Positions 53,388 to 62,572 of a stretch of 64,000 bases of DNA are shown in pieces. Position 1 is the first letter of the stretch. Each line of letters opens with the position of its first letter. This DNA is from WVXP01 sp964348095 (lineage in GTDB: Bacteria; Desulfobacterota; BSN033; WVXP01). Made by a program: the position numbers and the translations under genes. The stretch lies in the NCBI GenBank assembly GCA_964348095.1, contig CAYGBK010000129.1, positions 26,665 through 90,664 of the forward strand, written 5' to 3'. Below the pieces are notes generated by a model, which had not been told where the DNA came from, ran no database searches, and was given only the letters and a program-made list of their open reading frames with translations.

Positions 53388-54907
53388 TCGCCGAACTTGA
53401 TCCCCTGGGCAAGGGGCATATCACTGGACCAGTTGATGGTGTTTGTCTGTCGGCGCATATAGCCTTTCCAGGCATCTGACCCGGACTCCCTGCCGCCCCC
53501 TGTATCTTTTTCTCCACCGAAGGCTCCGCCGATTTCAGCTCCCGACGTGCCGATATTGACATTTGCTATTCCGCAATCAGAGCCGCTCACAGAGAGGAAA
53601 AACTCAACCTTCTGCATGCTCTCCGTAAAAATTGCACTGCTGAGACCCTGCGGCACGTCGTTGTGAAGCCTGATGGCCTCCTCGAAGTCATCGAACTCCA
53701 ACAGGTAGAGGATTGGTGAAAATGTCTCCTGTTTGACGATCTCGGTTTGAGCCGGCATCTTAACAATGGCCGGTTCCACAAAATTCGGGCCCAGATCAGA
53801 ACGCCCCTTACCCCCAACAAGGATTTTGCCTCCCTCAGCGGTCGCTTGCTCGAGTGCTTTGAACATCTCCTCAACCGCTGAGGTGGTAACGAGTGGACCG
53901 ACCAGCGTTTTATCATCCAGTGGATCGCCGATTCGAATCTGTCCATATGCTTTTACTAGGCGTTCTGTCAGGTTTTGAGCAATTTTTTTATGCATGATGA
54001 TTCTTCTTGTGGTCGTGCATCGCTGACCGGTCGTGCCGGCGGCACCGAACAAAATCGCCCTTGTTGCGAGGTCGAGGTCGGCATCCTTAGCAACAATGAT
54101 CGCATTATTCCCACCCAGTTCCAGAATAGTCCGGCCTAACCGCCGGGCAACCAGCTCTGACACGTGGCGGCCAACCTCGGTTGATCCCGTAAAGGAAACC
54201 AATGCCACCCTACGGTCGGTGATCAACTGGTCACCCACGTCTCCACCAGAGCCAACGATCAAGTTGAAAACGCCAGCAAAACCATGATCGGCCATGACCC
54301 GATTGGCAAGATGCTGGACCGCGACGGCGACCAGAGGGGTGAGGCTCGATGGCTTCCAGATCACCACGTCTCCACAGACAGCGGCAATTGCGGCATTCCA
54401 CGACCACACAGCAACGGGGAAGTTGAACGCCGTAATGACACCCACGACTCCCAGAGGATGCCACTGCTCATACAGCCGGTGCCTCGGTCGCTCTGAGTGC
54501 ATGGTTAAGCCGTAAAGCTGACGGGACAGACCGACTGCAAAATCGCAGATGTCGATCATTTCCTGGACCTCACCCTGCCCTTCCGGTCTAATTTTACCCA
54601 TCTCCAGACTCACCAGGTCCCCCAAGGGCTCCTTCAGGTCACGGAGGGCGTTTCCCAGGTCCCGTACGATCTGACCCCGTTTTGTGGCCGGTGTCTCGCG
54701 CCACACCCCGAAGGCAGATTCTGCAACCCCAACGACCCTTTCTAAGGTTTCAGGGGTGGCCTGGATAACACGACCGATGGCCTGGCCGGTAGTCGGGTTG
54801 TATGAAACCACCTCTTTCCCTTTCGAATCCAAGATCCAACCATCATGCCCCGTGCACGCGCCAGGATTGACCTCTTCGAGATGCAGTTTTTCCAGCAGAG
54901 CTCTCAT
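53384..54907 (-). CDS. ALDH7-type aldehyde dehydrogenase (aminoadipate semialdehyde dehydrogenase-like)
   Basis: About 507 residues. The catalytic Cys is in GQRCTTTRR, the general base Glu in ILELGGNNAI, and the NAD site includes VITAFNFPVAVWSWN and SFTGSTEVG. The TTTRR after the Cys and overall similarity point to the ALDH7 (antiquitin/AmaB) group, which oxidises alpha-aminoadipic semialdehyde in lysine breakdown; other semialdehydes are possible. The ATG at 54907 has AGGAGG 7 bases upstream; a GTG at 54910 is adjacent. Confidence 0.9.
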   Translation of the reverse strand: MRALLEKLHLEEVNPGACTGHDGWILDSKGKEVVSYNPTTGQAIGRVIQATPETLERVVGVAESAFGVWRETPATKRGQIVRDLGNALRDLKEPLGDLVSLEMGKIRPEGQGEVQEMIDICDFAVGLSRQLYGLTMHSERPRHRLYEQWHPLGVVGVITAFNFPVAVWSWNAAIAAVCGDVVIWKPSSLTPLVAVAVQHLANRVMADHGFAGVFNLIVGSGGDVGDQLITDRRVALVSFTGSTEVGRHVSELVARRLGRTILELGGNNAIIVAKDADLDLATRAILFGAAGTTGQRCTTTRRIIMHKKIAQNLTERLVKAYGQIRIGDPLDDKTLVGPLVTTSAVEEMFKALEQATAEGGKILVGGKGRSDLGPNFVEPAIVKMPAQTEIVKQETFSPILYLLEFDDFEEAIRLHNDVPQGLSSAIFTESMQKVEFFLSVSGSDCGIANVNIGTSGAEIGGAFGGEKDTGGGRESGSDAWKGYMRRQTNTINWSSDMPLAQGIKFGD

Positions 54908-55208
54908 CACAAAACCTCCTCCATTCTCTGCCGAGAGTTTGACGGATCAACCGGACCATTGAATCGCGAAAGGCAGAGGAATGGTCTCAACATCGTCGAT
55001 TCTTCCTAAGAATAACAGAGAGTCCAGGATACAAGCAATCAAGAGTCCCATCGGTTTGGGGTCTAGTCGAGCAGGCTTACCAGATTCATGATCTTTCCAC
55101 CGTCGCAATCTTGTTTCCCCCAGGTATTCCTTCAAATTGAGGCGCAGTGACCGTCAGAATAGCCGTGCCATGTCGTTGTGGGCTCCTTTGGCGGTAACGG
55201 GTGAAAAG

Positions 55209-55980
55209 TTAAGTGGATACACCGGCCATTTCCACTTCTTTATAGTAGTCGACCGGTCGTTTGCAGACAGGACAGACCTTCTGTGGGAGCGTGATAACCG
55301 TATACTCACACTCCTGGCACACGTAATAACGAACCGGCCTTTTCTCCATGCACTTAGACAAAAACTGGAAGCGAAAACCAGCGTGATTTTGAATTTTTTG
55401 GATGTAGGCGCTATGTCTTTTCTCTGACTCGACGGCATACCGAATGCTTCTGATTGTCTCCGTGTGCCTCTCACCCTTAATTCTGTCAAGGAACCGGGGA
55501 TACTGATCGATCTTTCTGATCTCCATTTCCAAGGCCTTATTTAAGATTCTCTTTCGTGTTGAGATATTGGATCTCTGGTGGTGGAGGTTTTTTCGGTTCC
55601 AATCCCAAATCGATCAGACTGGCCGTGAAATTGCTGAGATGAACGAGGTCAGAGGCCGCCAGAGCTGCAAAAAGGTGTGCGATAGCCGGGTAATTGTCCG
55701 ATAGTGCCCGTTTCGAATACGCCAAATAGGTCAGGCGACTCTGAAACTCGTCAGCATAAAGCTCGTGCAAGGCCGACACGGTTAGCGGGTACCTTACGCG
55801 CGTCCCCACCAGGAACGAACTAAAAGCACCCGTGCAGGATCCCAAAACTTCTGCAAACCCAATTCCGGTCAGAATTCTCAGCCAACGACGAACGAGATTG
55901 AGAAGATCCCTTCGGTAGATTTGCTCACCTGAGAATCTATGCCCATGCGGCAACGTCCCTGTCCGGAATATCCTTTTCAT
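55209..55980 (-). pseudogene. Exported rubrerythrin-like protein, frameshifted
   Basis: The 5' frame (from 55980) has a hydrophobic N-terminal region and the first half of a rubrerythrin: ALHELYADEFQSRLTYLAYS and HLFAALAASDLVHLSNF, up to NTKENL, then stops at AAATAA. One fewer A in the AAA at 55540-55542 lets the frame run on as NLNKALEMEIRKIDQYP into the second half (YAVESEKRHSAYIQKI) and a C-terminal rubredoxin-like site (VCQECEY, then VCPVCKRP). Rubrerythrins reduce peroxide at a diiron site; an exported version is less common. Either a mutation or a base-calling error. Confidence 0.75.
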
Positions 55981-55997
55981 ATGTCTGCTTCTGTTCT

Positions 55998-56333
55998 TTA
56001 ATCAACCTTTGGGATCCAAAAACCAACCGTCAGCCGGTATGGATCTTTTCCCGAATAATCCAAATGAAAATGTCTAATCTCGGCGTCTCTGAGATAGGTT
56101 TTTCCCTCTAGGGAATATGTCATCTCAAGGCGATGGGCTGGCTTTCTGTTCAGGATTCTGAATACCTTTGAGGCCGTCTTCGAAGACAGATACGATTCGA
56201 CGAGGATCCCTTCATTGCAGGCATTCACCATACTTCCGGTAAGGGTATTCCTTCCGATCTTGTACACAACGGGAGACTCGATCCACAGTCTCTCGTATTT
56301 TCTCTGTTCGGTACCCGCCCCCTCCTCAACCAT
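55998..56333 (-). CDS. PilZ-like protein
   Basis: 111 residues with a PilZ-like layout: RKYERLWIESPVVYKI near the N-terminus (RxxxR-type) and NACNEGILVES where canonical proteins have D-x-S-x2-G, followed by beta strands (YSLEGKTYLRDAEIRHFHLD). The altered second motif makes c-di-GMP binding uncertain. The ATG at 56333 has GGGAG 3 bases upstream. The rubrerythrin-like gene follows 17 bases downstream, so they may be cotranscribed. Confidence 0.65.
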   Translation of the reverse strand: MVEEGAGTEQRKYERLWIESPVVYKIGRNTLTGSMVNACNEGILVESYLSSKTASKVFRILNRKPAHRLEMTYSLEGKTYLRDAEIRHFHLDYSGKDPYRLTVGFWIPKVD

Positions 56334-56885
56334 TGCTCCCTTTGCACTCCTTTATGCGTGGTTCCAGGGGTCACCTCATATTTTGAAAACTCATCTAGAA
56401 AACCTGGTAGAAAACCTGGAAAAAAACTGATAACGAGTGAATCCTTTGCCTTTATAGCTGTTCAGTCTTGAGAAGAGTTTTCTTGGGAGATAGCCTTTCG
56501 ACGCTGAGAGTCTCCATTCTCTCTCAGGTCTGAAGCATCAGGGTTAGGCTCATCGATTCGGTTCCGTCTCCGACAGAAAAAACCTCCTGAGCCATGACCA
56601 AAAGACTTCGGTGACCCACTTCGGCCAAAGAAGAAGTCAGCCCATCCCAGAAAAGGGATTCGAATACAGATCACCGCTAGGCTTTTCTTTCCCCATCCAG
56701 GAAACCCCTGTGAGGCTATTAAAACAAATCGGCGCTTCGTGTCAAGACAATTATGAAGCAGGTGTGCCGGTCCCAGAATCATCAATTGAGACCGACCGCT
56801 TCCCTTTTTTGCCTCTCCTGAATTATAATCTCCATGGTAGCCGGATTCATCGTTATTCCAAAACAGATGGTCAATAGGTCACACC
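56334..56885. other. Intergenic region, 552 bases
   Basis: No recognisable gene. A short tandem direct repeat, GAAAACCTGG twice at about 56398-56420, is the only local structure. An open frame on the minus strand (56462-56785) is Gly/Ser/Arg-rich and not convincing. Confidence 0.4.
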
Positions 56886-57287
56886 ATGGAGATCGGGCGA
56901 GAAATCAGATCTTTTGTCGAGCGGTTCGGGCGTTTCTATGTCGACACCTCAGATAAAGCGGGAACGGTCCCTTTGGCTGTAGCCAAAGAGATGAAGGTCC
57001 CTGACGACGATCATGTCGCCTTCGATGAATGGTTTTGCCGGAGGACCCTGGAAAACCTTGAAGAGAATCCTCAAATAACTGCTGGGGCGGCAGACACCCA
57101 CACAGGTAAAGGGTATCAACTGATCGGCGAGGTGGAGAAGATCGGTCTGGGCCCGGTCATGAATGGATTTGGTGGAGACAAGGAAGAGAAATGGAGCCAT
57201 TATCCACAAGCAAGACATCAAATACATGCCCGGGGAGATGCTATCTTGGAACTGGACATTGGCCCCCATTCCGACGATGAGATTTAA
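56886..57287 (+). CDS. Pyridoxamine 5'-phosphate oxidase-like protein
   Basis: 133 residues resembling the small PNPOx-like flavin-binding fold: FGRFYVDTSDKAGTVPLAVA, DDHVAFDEWFCRRTLENLEE, NPQITAGAADTHTGKGYQLI GEVE. Such proteins bind FMN or F420, or heme; activity unknown. The stop TAA overlaps the ATG of the next small frame (TAATG). Confidence 0.6.
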   Translation: MEIGREIRSFVERFGRFYVDTSDKAGTVPLAVAKEMKVPDDDHVAFDEWFCRRTLENLEENPQITAGAADTHTGKGYQLIGEVEKIGLGPVMNGFGGDKEEKWSHYPQARHQIHARGDAILELDIGPHSDDEI

Positions 57288-57496
57288 TGATGAAGTCTCC
57301 CCGGCTCATGAGACGGGAAACCCTGAAGGATTTCGTAAAGAGCGTCGTTGGCAAGACCCTGGAGGTTTATGCCACCTCCGGTGTACTGTCCTGCTGAGGA
57401 GCCCTCGAAAAAGTGGAGGATGGTTCTGTTGTGTCGGCGAGTCTCTTTGAACACGATCGGCCATTCAGTCCATCGAGCGTCACGGGGAACAAATGA
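57287..57496 (+). pseudogene. Small coupled reading frame interrupted by TGA
   Basis: Starts ATGATG at 57287, overlapping the upstream stop. The first 36 codons (RETLKDFVKSVVGKTLEVYA, TSGVLSC) end at TGA (57395-57397), but the same frame continues GALEKVEDGSVVSASLF to a second stop at 57494. The pattern GKxxEVxxxxGxLxGxLxxVEDG suggests a small Sm-like fold split by a nonsense change. Very short, so uncertain. Confidence 0.3.
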
Positions 57497-57529
57497 AGAG
57501 GTCATCTTTGAAGATAATGGAGGGCGACG

Positions 57530-58180
57530 ATGAAAACGGACCAGGGTAATGTGGGCGTCATTGTCCTAGATGTTCAGGGGGACTTCACGCAACTCGCAGA
57601 TGGTGCGTTGGCTGTAGAGGGGACAGACCGGGATTGGGTCGATCAGGTGAGCCAGGCCGTAGAGACCCTGAAAAGGGCAGGCTTACCTATATTTGGTACA
57701 CAGGACTGGCACCCCCGTCAACACATCTCTTTCTTCACAAACCACGATGGTAAGAAGGCCTTTGACGTCATCACGATCGAAGGAAGGCAACAGGTTCTGT
57801 GGCCTCCCCATTGCGTTCAAGGAACTAAAGGGGCAAATCTTCTGGTTGATGAGCGGCTTTTTGATGAGATCGTGAAAAAGGGGACAGACAAGAGGTTTGA
57901 CAGCTACTCGGGATTCCAGGATGACGGAGGTCACCGGACGCGTCTCCATCAGATCCTTCAGACACGGGGAATTTCACAGGTGGTCGTCTTTGGGATTGCC
58001 ACCGATTATTGCGTCAAAGCCACGGCCCTAGACGCAGCTGACTTGGGATACGTGGTAATTTTGATAGAAAACCTGACCCGTGGTGTCGATCTGGAGACCT
58101 CGAAGAACGCCCTTAAGGAAATGGAACAGAAAGGAATAACTCTCCTCGACGAGGTCGATTTGAAAAGAATAACACCCTAA
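57530..58180 (+). CDS. pncA: Nicotinamidase / isochorismatase-like hydrolase
   Basis: 216 residues with a complete nicotinamidase active site: D14 (IVLDVQGDF), K117 (VKKGTDKRFDSYSGF) and the nucleophile C151 (ATDYCVKA), plus the metal ligands D59, H61 and H65 (QDWHPRQHISF). It should hydrolyse nicotinamide to nicotinate in NAD salvage. The ATG at 57530 has GGAGGG about 6 bases upstream. It lies 33 bases after the interrupted small frame. Confidence 0.88.
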   Translation: MKTDQGNVGVIVLDVQGDFTQLADGALAVEGTDRDWVDQVSQAVETLKRAGLPIFGTQDWHPRQHISFFTNHDGKKAFDVITIEGRQQVLWPPHCVQGTKGANLLVDERLFDEIVKKGTDKRFDSYSGFQDDGGHRTRLHQILQTRGISQVVVFGIATDYCVKATALDAADLGYVVILIENLTRGVDLETSKNALKEMEQKGITLLDEVDLKRITP

Positions 58181-58465
58181 GCCGAATCTTGACCGTATCC
58201 TCCTTTCAGAGCCATACAGGCTCGTGGCAAGTCCGTGAGACATGGTCCGCAGACCGAAACCGTTGAGCAGTGGAGGCTTACCCATCGGGGGTCAGGTGAT
58301 GAGCTGCACCGATCGCCCGACAGAGGCCTCAGGCCGTCACCGTGAAATCGGAACGTCCTCCAGGTTCTGAAGGACCCCCTTTGGTTCCGCCCCCCCGCCG
58401 TGCTAGCAAACAGATAATCTACAGACATTTTCGTCTGGAGGCCAGAACCGGTATCGGAATCATCG

Positions 58466-58849
58466 TTACATGTTGGATAGATAATACTGGAGGACACTCT
58501 GGTCCCGCTTTGAGATATCGCAGAAATGAACACCTGAGATGGGCTGCTGTTCGGGAGGGAATTGGGTATACACGATACGGCCCGTCGGCCCAATGGAGTC
58601 TCGCCCAAGAACCAGTTTAATCTCGACCCGTTCATTCTCTGGAAGGCGCTTATAGGTTTCGATTTTCATGCCTCCCAACCCAAGATCTAGTGTCAAGGTC
58701 ATAAACCATTGGCCTCCATGGCAATAGGAAACGATTTTCTGAACCAGAAACCTAGGATAACGCCTCCTGCTGGCTATCTGTGCCACTGGAATCTCTCCTG
58801 TCTGGGTGACAGTGTCACGCCGTCCATCCGAATCTGTGCCCCCCTTCAT
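58466..58849 (-). CDS. PilZ domain protein
   Basis: 127 residues. RRRYPRFLVQ (RxxxR) and LDLGLGGMKIET (variant of D-x-S-x2-G with Gly/Leu) fit a PilZ domain, followed by beta strands (GRIVYTQF, SGVHFCDI). About 30 polar N-terminal residues precede it. The loss of Ser in the second motif weakens, but does not exclude, c-di-GMP binding. No strong ribosome binding site. Confidence 0.75.
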   Translation of the reverse strand: MKGGTDSDGRRDTVTQTGEIPVAQIASRRRYPRFLVQKIVSYCHGGQWFMTLTLDLGLGGMKIETYKRLPENERVEIKLVLGRDSIGPTGRIVYTQFPPEQQPISGVHFCDISKRDQSVLQYYLSNM

Positions 58850-59253
58850 CCGTTCAACGGAGTCCGCGAAAATGAGATGTAGTCTGCCATTATATGTGAA
58901 GTCAAGAATACTTTCAAGCGTTAAAGAAAGAGGAATTTCCTCGGTTCTGCGGACGCCCCTGTCCCTAAGAGTCCCTGCGAAAAAATAGAGTGGTGTTCCT
59001 TTTTCCAGAACACGCTGGTCACGTTCTGATAAGAGGAATTCACCACAAAGGGGAAAGGGGAGGTCGTACCAAAAGCCGTTGCTCGTGGTCCGTTGTCCGT
59101 GGTTTGTTGCAAGAAGATCAGAATTTACGCACCCATGGCTATTCAGCTAACGGGTCCAGGGTGTTTCATTTCCAATCGAATGATGTGAATTGATCGTGAC
59201 AACTGACCACTGACAACCGACACCTGACAGCACCAAAAGGAGCAAAAGGCGGG
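58850..59253. other. Intergenic region, 404 bases, with repeat A copy 2
   Basis: No gene recognised. The right part holds repeat A copy 2 (59078-59234), which ends 20 bases from the lpdA stop codon. Confidence 0.5.
59078..59234 (+). repeat. Intergenic repeat A, copy 2
   Basis: About 157 bases, same orientation as 9635-9792. The GT-rich start (GTTGCTCGTGGTCCGTTGTC) and ACTGAC-rich end (ACTGACCACTGACAACCGAC) are most conserved; the middle shares TTTCATTT, CAATCGAA and GTGAATTGAT. Confidence 0.8.
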
Positions 59254-60669
59254 TTATTCAGACTGTGATAGAATATGGGTGGCACTCCCTAAGAAAAGCT
59301 CAGCCGCCTCCCCCGCGGTCTCTGCTAAGGTCGGATGTGGATGGATTGTCAGTGCCACGTCCTCTGCCATGGCCCCCATCTCAATTGCCAGCACCCCTTC
59401 CGTAATTAGCCCCTCTGCATCTCTACCGACAATACCAACCCCGAGAACTCGCCCGGAATCTGAATCGATAATCATCTTGGTCAGGCCTTCCGGCGCATCC
59501 ATCGTGATAGCTCTCCCAGAGAATTTCCACGGAAAACGTGTCACCCTGACGGACCGTCCCTGCTCATTCGCCTGCTCTTCTGTAAGTCCACACCAGGCAA
59601 GCTGCGGATCGGTGTAGACAACGGCCGGAATGGCCTGAGGGTCGAAGACAGACGCCTTGCCTGCGATTGCCTCCGCGGCCACTCTTCCCTCGAACATAGC
59701 CTTATGGGCCAACATGGGGTGACCCACTAGATCGCCAACGGCAAAGATTCTGTCATCGGCGGTGCGGCGCTGCTCATCGACGATGACAAAGCCCTGCTCA
59801 TTGATTGTGACCTTGGTTGTTTCCAAGCCCAGGTTTTCGGTATTGGGACGCCGACCAATTGCGATAAGTACCTGATCAAAAACCTGCTCAGGGTGGTCCA
59901 CCTCACCGTCCAACACGACGTCTACTTTTTTTTCTCTTGCCTCTAAACTCTTGATCGTGGCGTTGAAGTGGATCGCCTCAAACATCTCCACAAGCCGTCG
60001 TTGGAGACGGGTGACCAAATCGATATCCGCTCCCCGCAAGAGCCTATCGCTCCTGACCAGAACGCTGACACGGCTCCCCAGTGCGGCATAAACCGAGCCC
60101 AGTTCCAGGCCGACGTAGCCTCCTCCAATAACCAGGAGAGTCTCGGGGATGCATACCAGTTCAAGGGCTCCAGCAGAATCGACGATAAGACCGCCTGGTT
60201 TGAATTCCATACCGGCCAGTGGGATGGATTGAGAACCGGTCGCAAGAATCGCATGATTAAACTTGAGATGGCTGATTTCCGAGTCGAGGAGGCGAACACG
60301 GTCAGATCCCTCCAAGACCGCCCGGGCGTGGACTATTCGTACGCCGCGCTTTTTGCTCAACCGAACAAGTCCGTCGGCCAACTTGTCGGTAACTTTTCCC
60401 TTCCAGGCCCGAAGAGCTTCCAGGTCGATGCGCGGCTTTCCAAAATCAACTCCCATCGAGCCTGCAAGGTCAGCCTCGTGCATCAGTTCTGTGAGAGAGA
60501 GGAGCGTTTTCGATGGGATACACCCCCGGAAAAGGCATTCACCCCCAGGCCGAGGCTCGGCGCTAATCATGGTTACTTCCACTCCTAAATCCGCCGCCCG
60601 AAACGCAGCCGCATAACCACCAGGCCCGCCACCAATAACCAGAACTTCTGTCTCTTTTACGACACCCAT
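59254..60669 (-). CDS. lpdA: Dihydrolipoyl dehydrogenase
   Basis: 471 residues, flavoprotein disulfide reductase. N-terminal FAD loop EVLVIGGGPGGYAAAFRAA, redox-active disulfide C45/C50 in GGECLFRGCIPSK, NAD loop VIGGGYVGLELGSVYAALG, second FAD contact IFAVGDLVG, and the C-terminal HPHPTLAE with the catalytic His-Glu. It reoxidises dihydrolipoamide in 2-oxoacid dehydrogenase or glycine cleavage complexes; none of those genes is nearby. The start at 60669 has AAAGGG about 9 bases upstream. Confidence 0.95.
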   Translation of the reverse strand: MGVVKETEVLVIGGGPGGYAAAFRAADLGVEVTMISAEPRPGGECLFRGCIPSKTLLSLTELMHEADLAGSMGVDFGKPRIDLEALRAWKGKVTDKLADGLVRLSKKRGVRIVHARAVLEGSDRVRLLDSEISHLKFNHAILATGSQSIPLAGMEFKPGGLIVDSAGALELVCIPETLLVIGGGYVGLELGSVYAALGSRVSVLVRSDRLLRGADIDLVTRLQRRLVEMFEAIHFNATIKSLEAREKKVDVVLDGEVDHPEQVFDQVLIAIGRRPNTENLGLETTKVTINEQGFVIVDEQRRTADDRIFAVGDLVGHPMLAHKAMFEGRVAAEAIAGKASVFDPQAIPAVVYTDPQLAWCGLTEEQANEQGRSVRVTRFPWKFSGRAITMDAPEGLTKMIIDSDSGRVLGVGIVGRDAEGLITEGVLAIEMGAMAEDVALTIHPHPTLAETAGEAAELFLGSATHILSQSE

Positions 60670-60877
60670 AAAACCTACCCTTTCGTTGAGAGAACCCAGA
60701 CCAGGCTCTAGACAGTTTTTCGAGGAGTTCCTCGACAGGGGCTTATGATAAGGCGATTGGGTCTAGGGGAGGCAAAGCGTCTGGCCGCGCCGACCTCTTC
60801 AATTTTCTGGCCAACCACTACCGGCGCCATGAGGGGGCGGAATGGAAAAGCCCCGAATAAACGTCGAGCCGTGCGGG

Positions 60878-61324
60878 TCAGATGTTCAGTTTTGTCTCTT
60901 CTTTCAGCGTTGAAAGCACCATCTCTGTCGTTGCGTTCGTCACTCCCTCAATCTCTCCAATTTTCTCTGTCAAGAGCCGATCTAAAGCCTCTGTGTCCTC
61001 AACTCTAGCCTTGAGGAGGCACGCATGGTTTCCTGTGATCCTGTGGCATTCCAATATTTCTGGGAATTCCCTAATTCTCGAAATGAAGCCGGGAAAATAC
61101 TTGGGGTATTTAATCGAGACGTGGATAAAAGCGGTTGTTAACTTTCCGAGCTTTTTCTCATCAAGAATGGCCACATATCTTTTGATGAAGCCCCTGTTAT
61201 GGAGTTTCTTCAGCCGCTCACACACAGAGGGAGACGACAGATTTACCCGCTTGGCGATTTCGAGGACGGTTGTTCTAGAGTCCTCCTGCAAAAGACAAAG
61301 AATCTCTCTATCGATGTTGTCCAT
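60878..61324 (-). CDS. Lrp/AsnC family transcriptional regulator
   Basis: 148 residues from the ATG at 61324 (GGAG about 9 bases upstream; an upstream start at 61372 would add 16 unlikely residues). Winged-helix part: NIDREILCLLQEDSRTTVLE, IAKRVNLSSPSVCERLKKL. RAM effector domain from about 65. Members sense amino acids or feast/famine status. The target is unknown; the divergent protease gene and lpdA are adjacent. Confidence 0.9.
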   Translation of the reverse strand: MDNIDREILCLLQEDSRTTVLEIAKRVNLSSPSVCERLKKLHNRGFIKRYVAILDEKKLGKLTTAFIHVSIKYPKYFPGFISRIREFPEILECHRITGNHACLLKARVEDTEALDRLLTEKIGEIEGVTNATTEMVLSTLKEETKLNI

Positions 61325-61464
61325 GACGAATCGCTCCTCTACTATGTTAATTATATTCGGAGAAAATACCAATTAGTCTTAAATACATTTGAATAATTCC
61401 CTCTTATATGTTATATTATTTTGTTCTAATAATCAAATCGTTTATTTCTCGTTTTGGTGGTCTA

Positions 61465-62403
61465 GTGGGGAAAAGGTTGAGAGCATGTCCGGGACTTAAA
61501 GCACTGGCAGCCGCTGCCGTGGGTTATCTGATCCTCGCTGGTCAGTGGGGCTGTGTTGCATCAAGGACTGAAGTCTCGCGAGTCGAGAAGAGGACTTATG
61601 AGATTGCGCAAGAACTCCATCGATTACAGAACGAGCTGGCCGAGAGGCTAAAAGCCTTGGAAAGGCTGGATGGTAGTTACGACTTTAGCAACAGCCTGGT
61701 CGTCAACAAGAATCTCCTCTATCGGGTCATCGATTCAATTGTCACGATTGAAACCGAGACGGTATTTGAGACGTACCGGACCTCTGAACGGGTGGTCAAA
61801 GTGTCAGAGGGTATTGGTGTGGTTGCCGGCGCTTACGTCCTCACTCTGAACCATGTCGTCACCCAAGACGACCTCCAGATGGAATCCCCACTCGGACCGA
61901 TCACTTTTCCCGCTCGGAGAATTGACAAGACGAGCTACCTCGTTTCTGAGGACGAGCGACTCATTCTGAGAGAAATTCTAAGAAACCAAGAGCTGGACAT
62001 CGCCCTGTTTGAAATGCCGGAAAACACGCTGAACCTCCCTTCCCTGCCGTGTCCTGTGGGAAATAGCGATGAACTCGCGGTAGGTTCCTTCCTTTACATC
62101 GTAGGGAATCCTTTCAGTTCTGGGATCAATATGCGAGAGGGAATAGTCAGTTCCCTCGAAGGCTTGGTCGGCGTTGACACACCCTCGACTGAAAGGGACG
62201 ATCTTTTTGTTATCTCAAATGGTGTCTTGCCAGGTGACAGTGGCGCCCCGGTTTTTGGATTGAGGGACGGAGTCCCGGAATTGGTAGGTCTCGTCCAGGG
62301 GACTCTGGATTCCACAAGAATCGGGTGGGCAGTCAAGATCAATCCAATTCTCAGGGCCCTGTCCCAGTCCCTCACCACTGAAACCTTTTGTGTGGCGGAA
62401 TGA
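61465..62403 (+). CDS. Trypsin-like serine protease, probable lipoprotein
   Basis: About 312 residues. A signal sequence with lipobox-like LAGQWGC is followed by a coiled-coil segment (about 25-60) and a chymotrypsin-fold protease with the triad His in VLTLNHVV, Asp in LDIALFEM and Ser in PGDSGAPVFG. No PDZ domain, unlike HtrA. Start uncertain: GTG at 61465 (GGTGG 4 bases upstream, giving a typical lipoprotein signal) is preferred to an ATG at 61408. Likely a periplasmic protein-quality or regulatory protease. Confidence 0.75.
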   Translation: MGKRLRACPGLKALAAAAVGYLILAGQWGCVASRTEVSRVEKRTYEIAQELHRLQNELAERLKALERLDGSYDFSNSLVVNKNLLYRVIDSIVTIETETVFETYRTSERVVKVSEGIGVVAGAYVLTLNHVVTQDDLQMESPLGPITFPARRIDKTSYLVSEDERLILREILRNQELDIALFEMPENTLNLPSLPCPVGNSDELAVGSFLYIVGNPFSSGINMREGIVSSLEGLVGVDTPSTERDDLFVISNGVLPGDSGAPVFGLRDGVPELVGLVQGTLDSTRIGWAVKINPILRALSQSLTTETFCVAE

Positions 62404-62451
62404 CCGAGCTCTTTTTCATATCGAAAAAAGCGGCCTCACCGATTAACTCAC

Positions 62452-62478
62452 AAAAAAAGCCAGCAACTTTGTGCTGGC
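62452..62478 (-). terminator. Intrinsic terminator downstream of tRNA-Arg
   Basis: On the minus strand, GCCAGCA and TGCTGGC pair as a perfect 7-bp stem with a 6-base loop (62459-62478), followed by seven T (62452-62458). It lies 18 bases beyond the tRNA 3' end. Confidence 0.85.
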
Positions 62479-62496
62479 CTGGATAACTCACCTGAA

Positions 62497-62572
62497 TACC
62501 CCCGGCCGGATTCGAACCGGCGACTCAGGGATTAGGAATCCCTTGCTCTGTCCATTTCTGAGCTACGGGGGC
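62497..62572 (-). tRNA. tRNA-Arg (anticodon CCT)
   Basis: 76 bases, read on the minus strand. The acceptor stem GCCCCCG pairs with CGGGGGT (G1-U72 wobble), D-arm GCTC/GAGC, anticodon stem AGGGA/TCCCT with loop TTCCTAA (anticodon CCT), and T-arm GCCGG-TTCGAAT-CCGGC. Discriminator A; the CCA end is not encoded. Its 5' 41 bases (62532-62572) are also the last codons of the integrase gene. Confidence 0.93.

Noticed and set aside
54947..55135. 62-residue minus-strand frame
   Set aside because: No ribosome binding site or recognisable motif.
57395..57397. TGA read as selenocysteine
   Set aside because: No redox motif around it that fits known selenoproteins, and no obvious SECIS hairpin; nonsense is simpler.
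60719..60734. Short inverted repeat TCGAGGA-TCCTCGA between lpdA and the Lrp gene
   Set aside because: No T-run on either strand and no link to a gene end.
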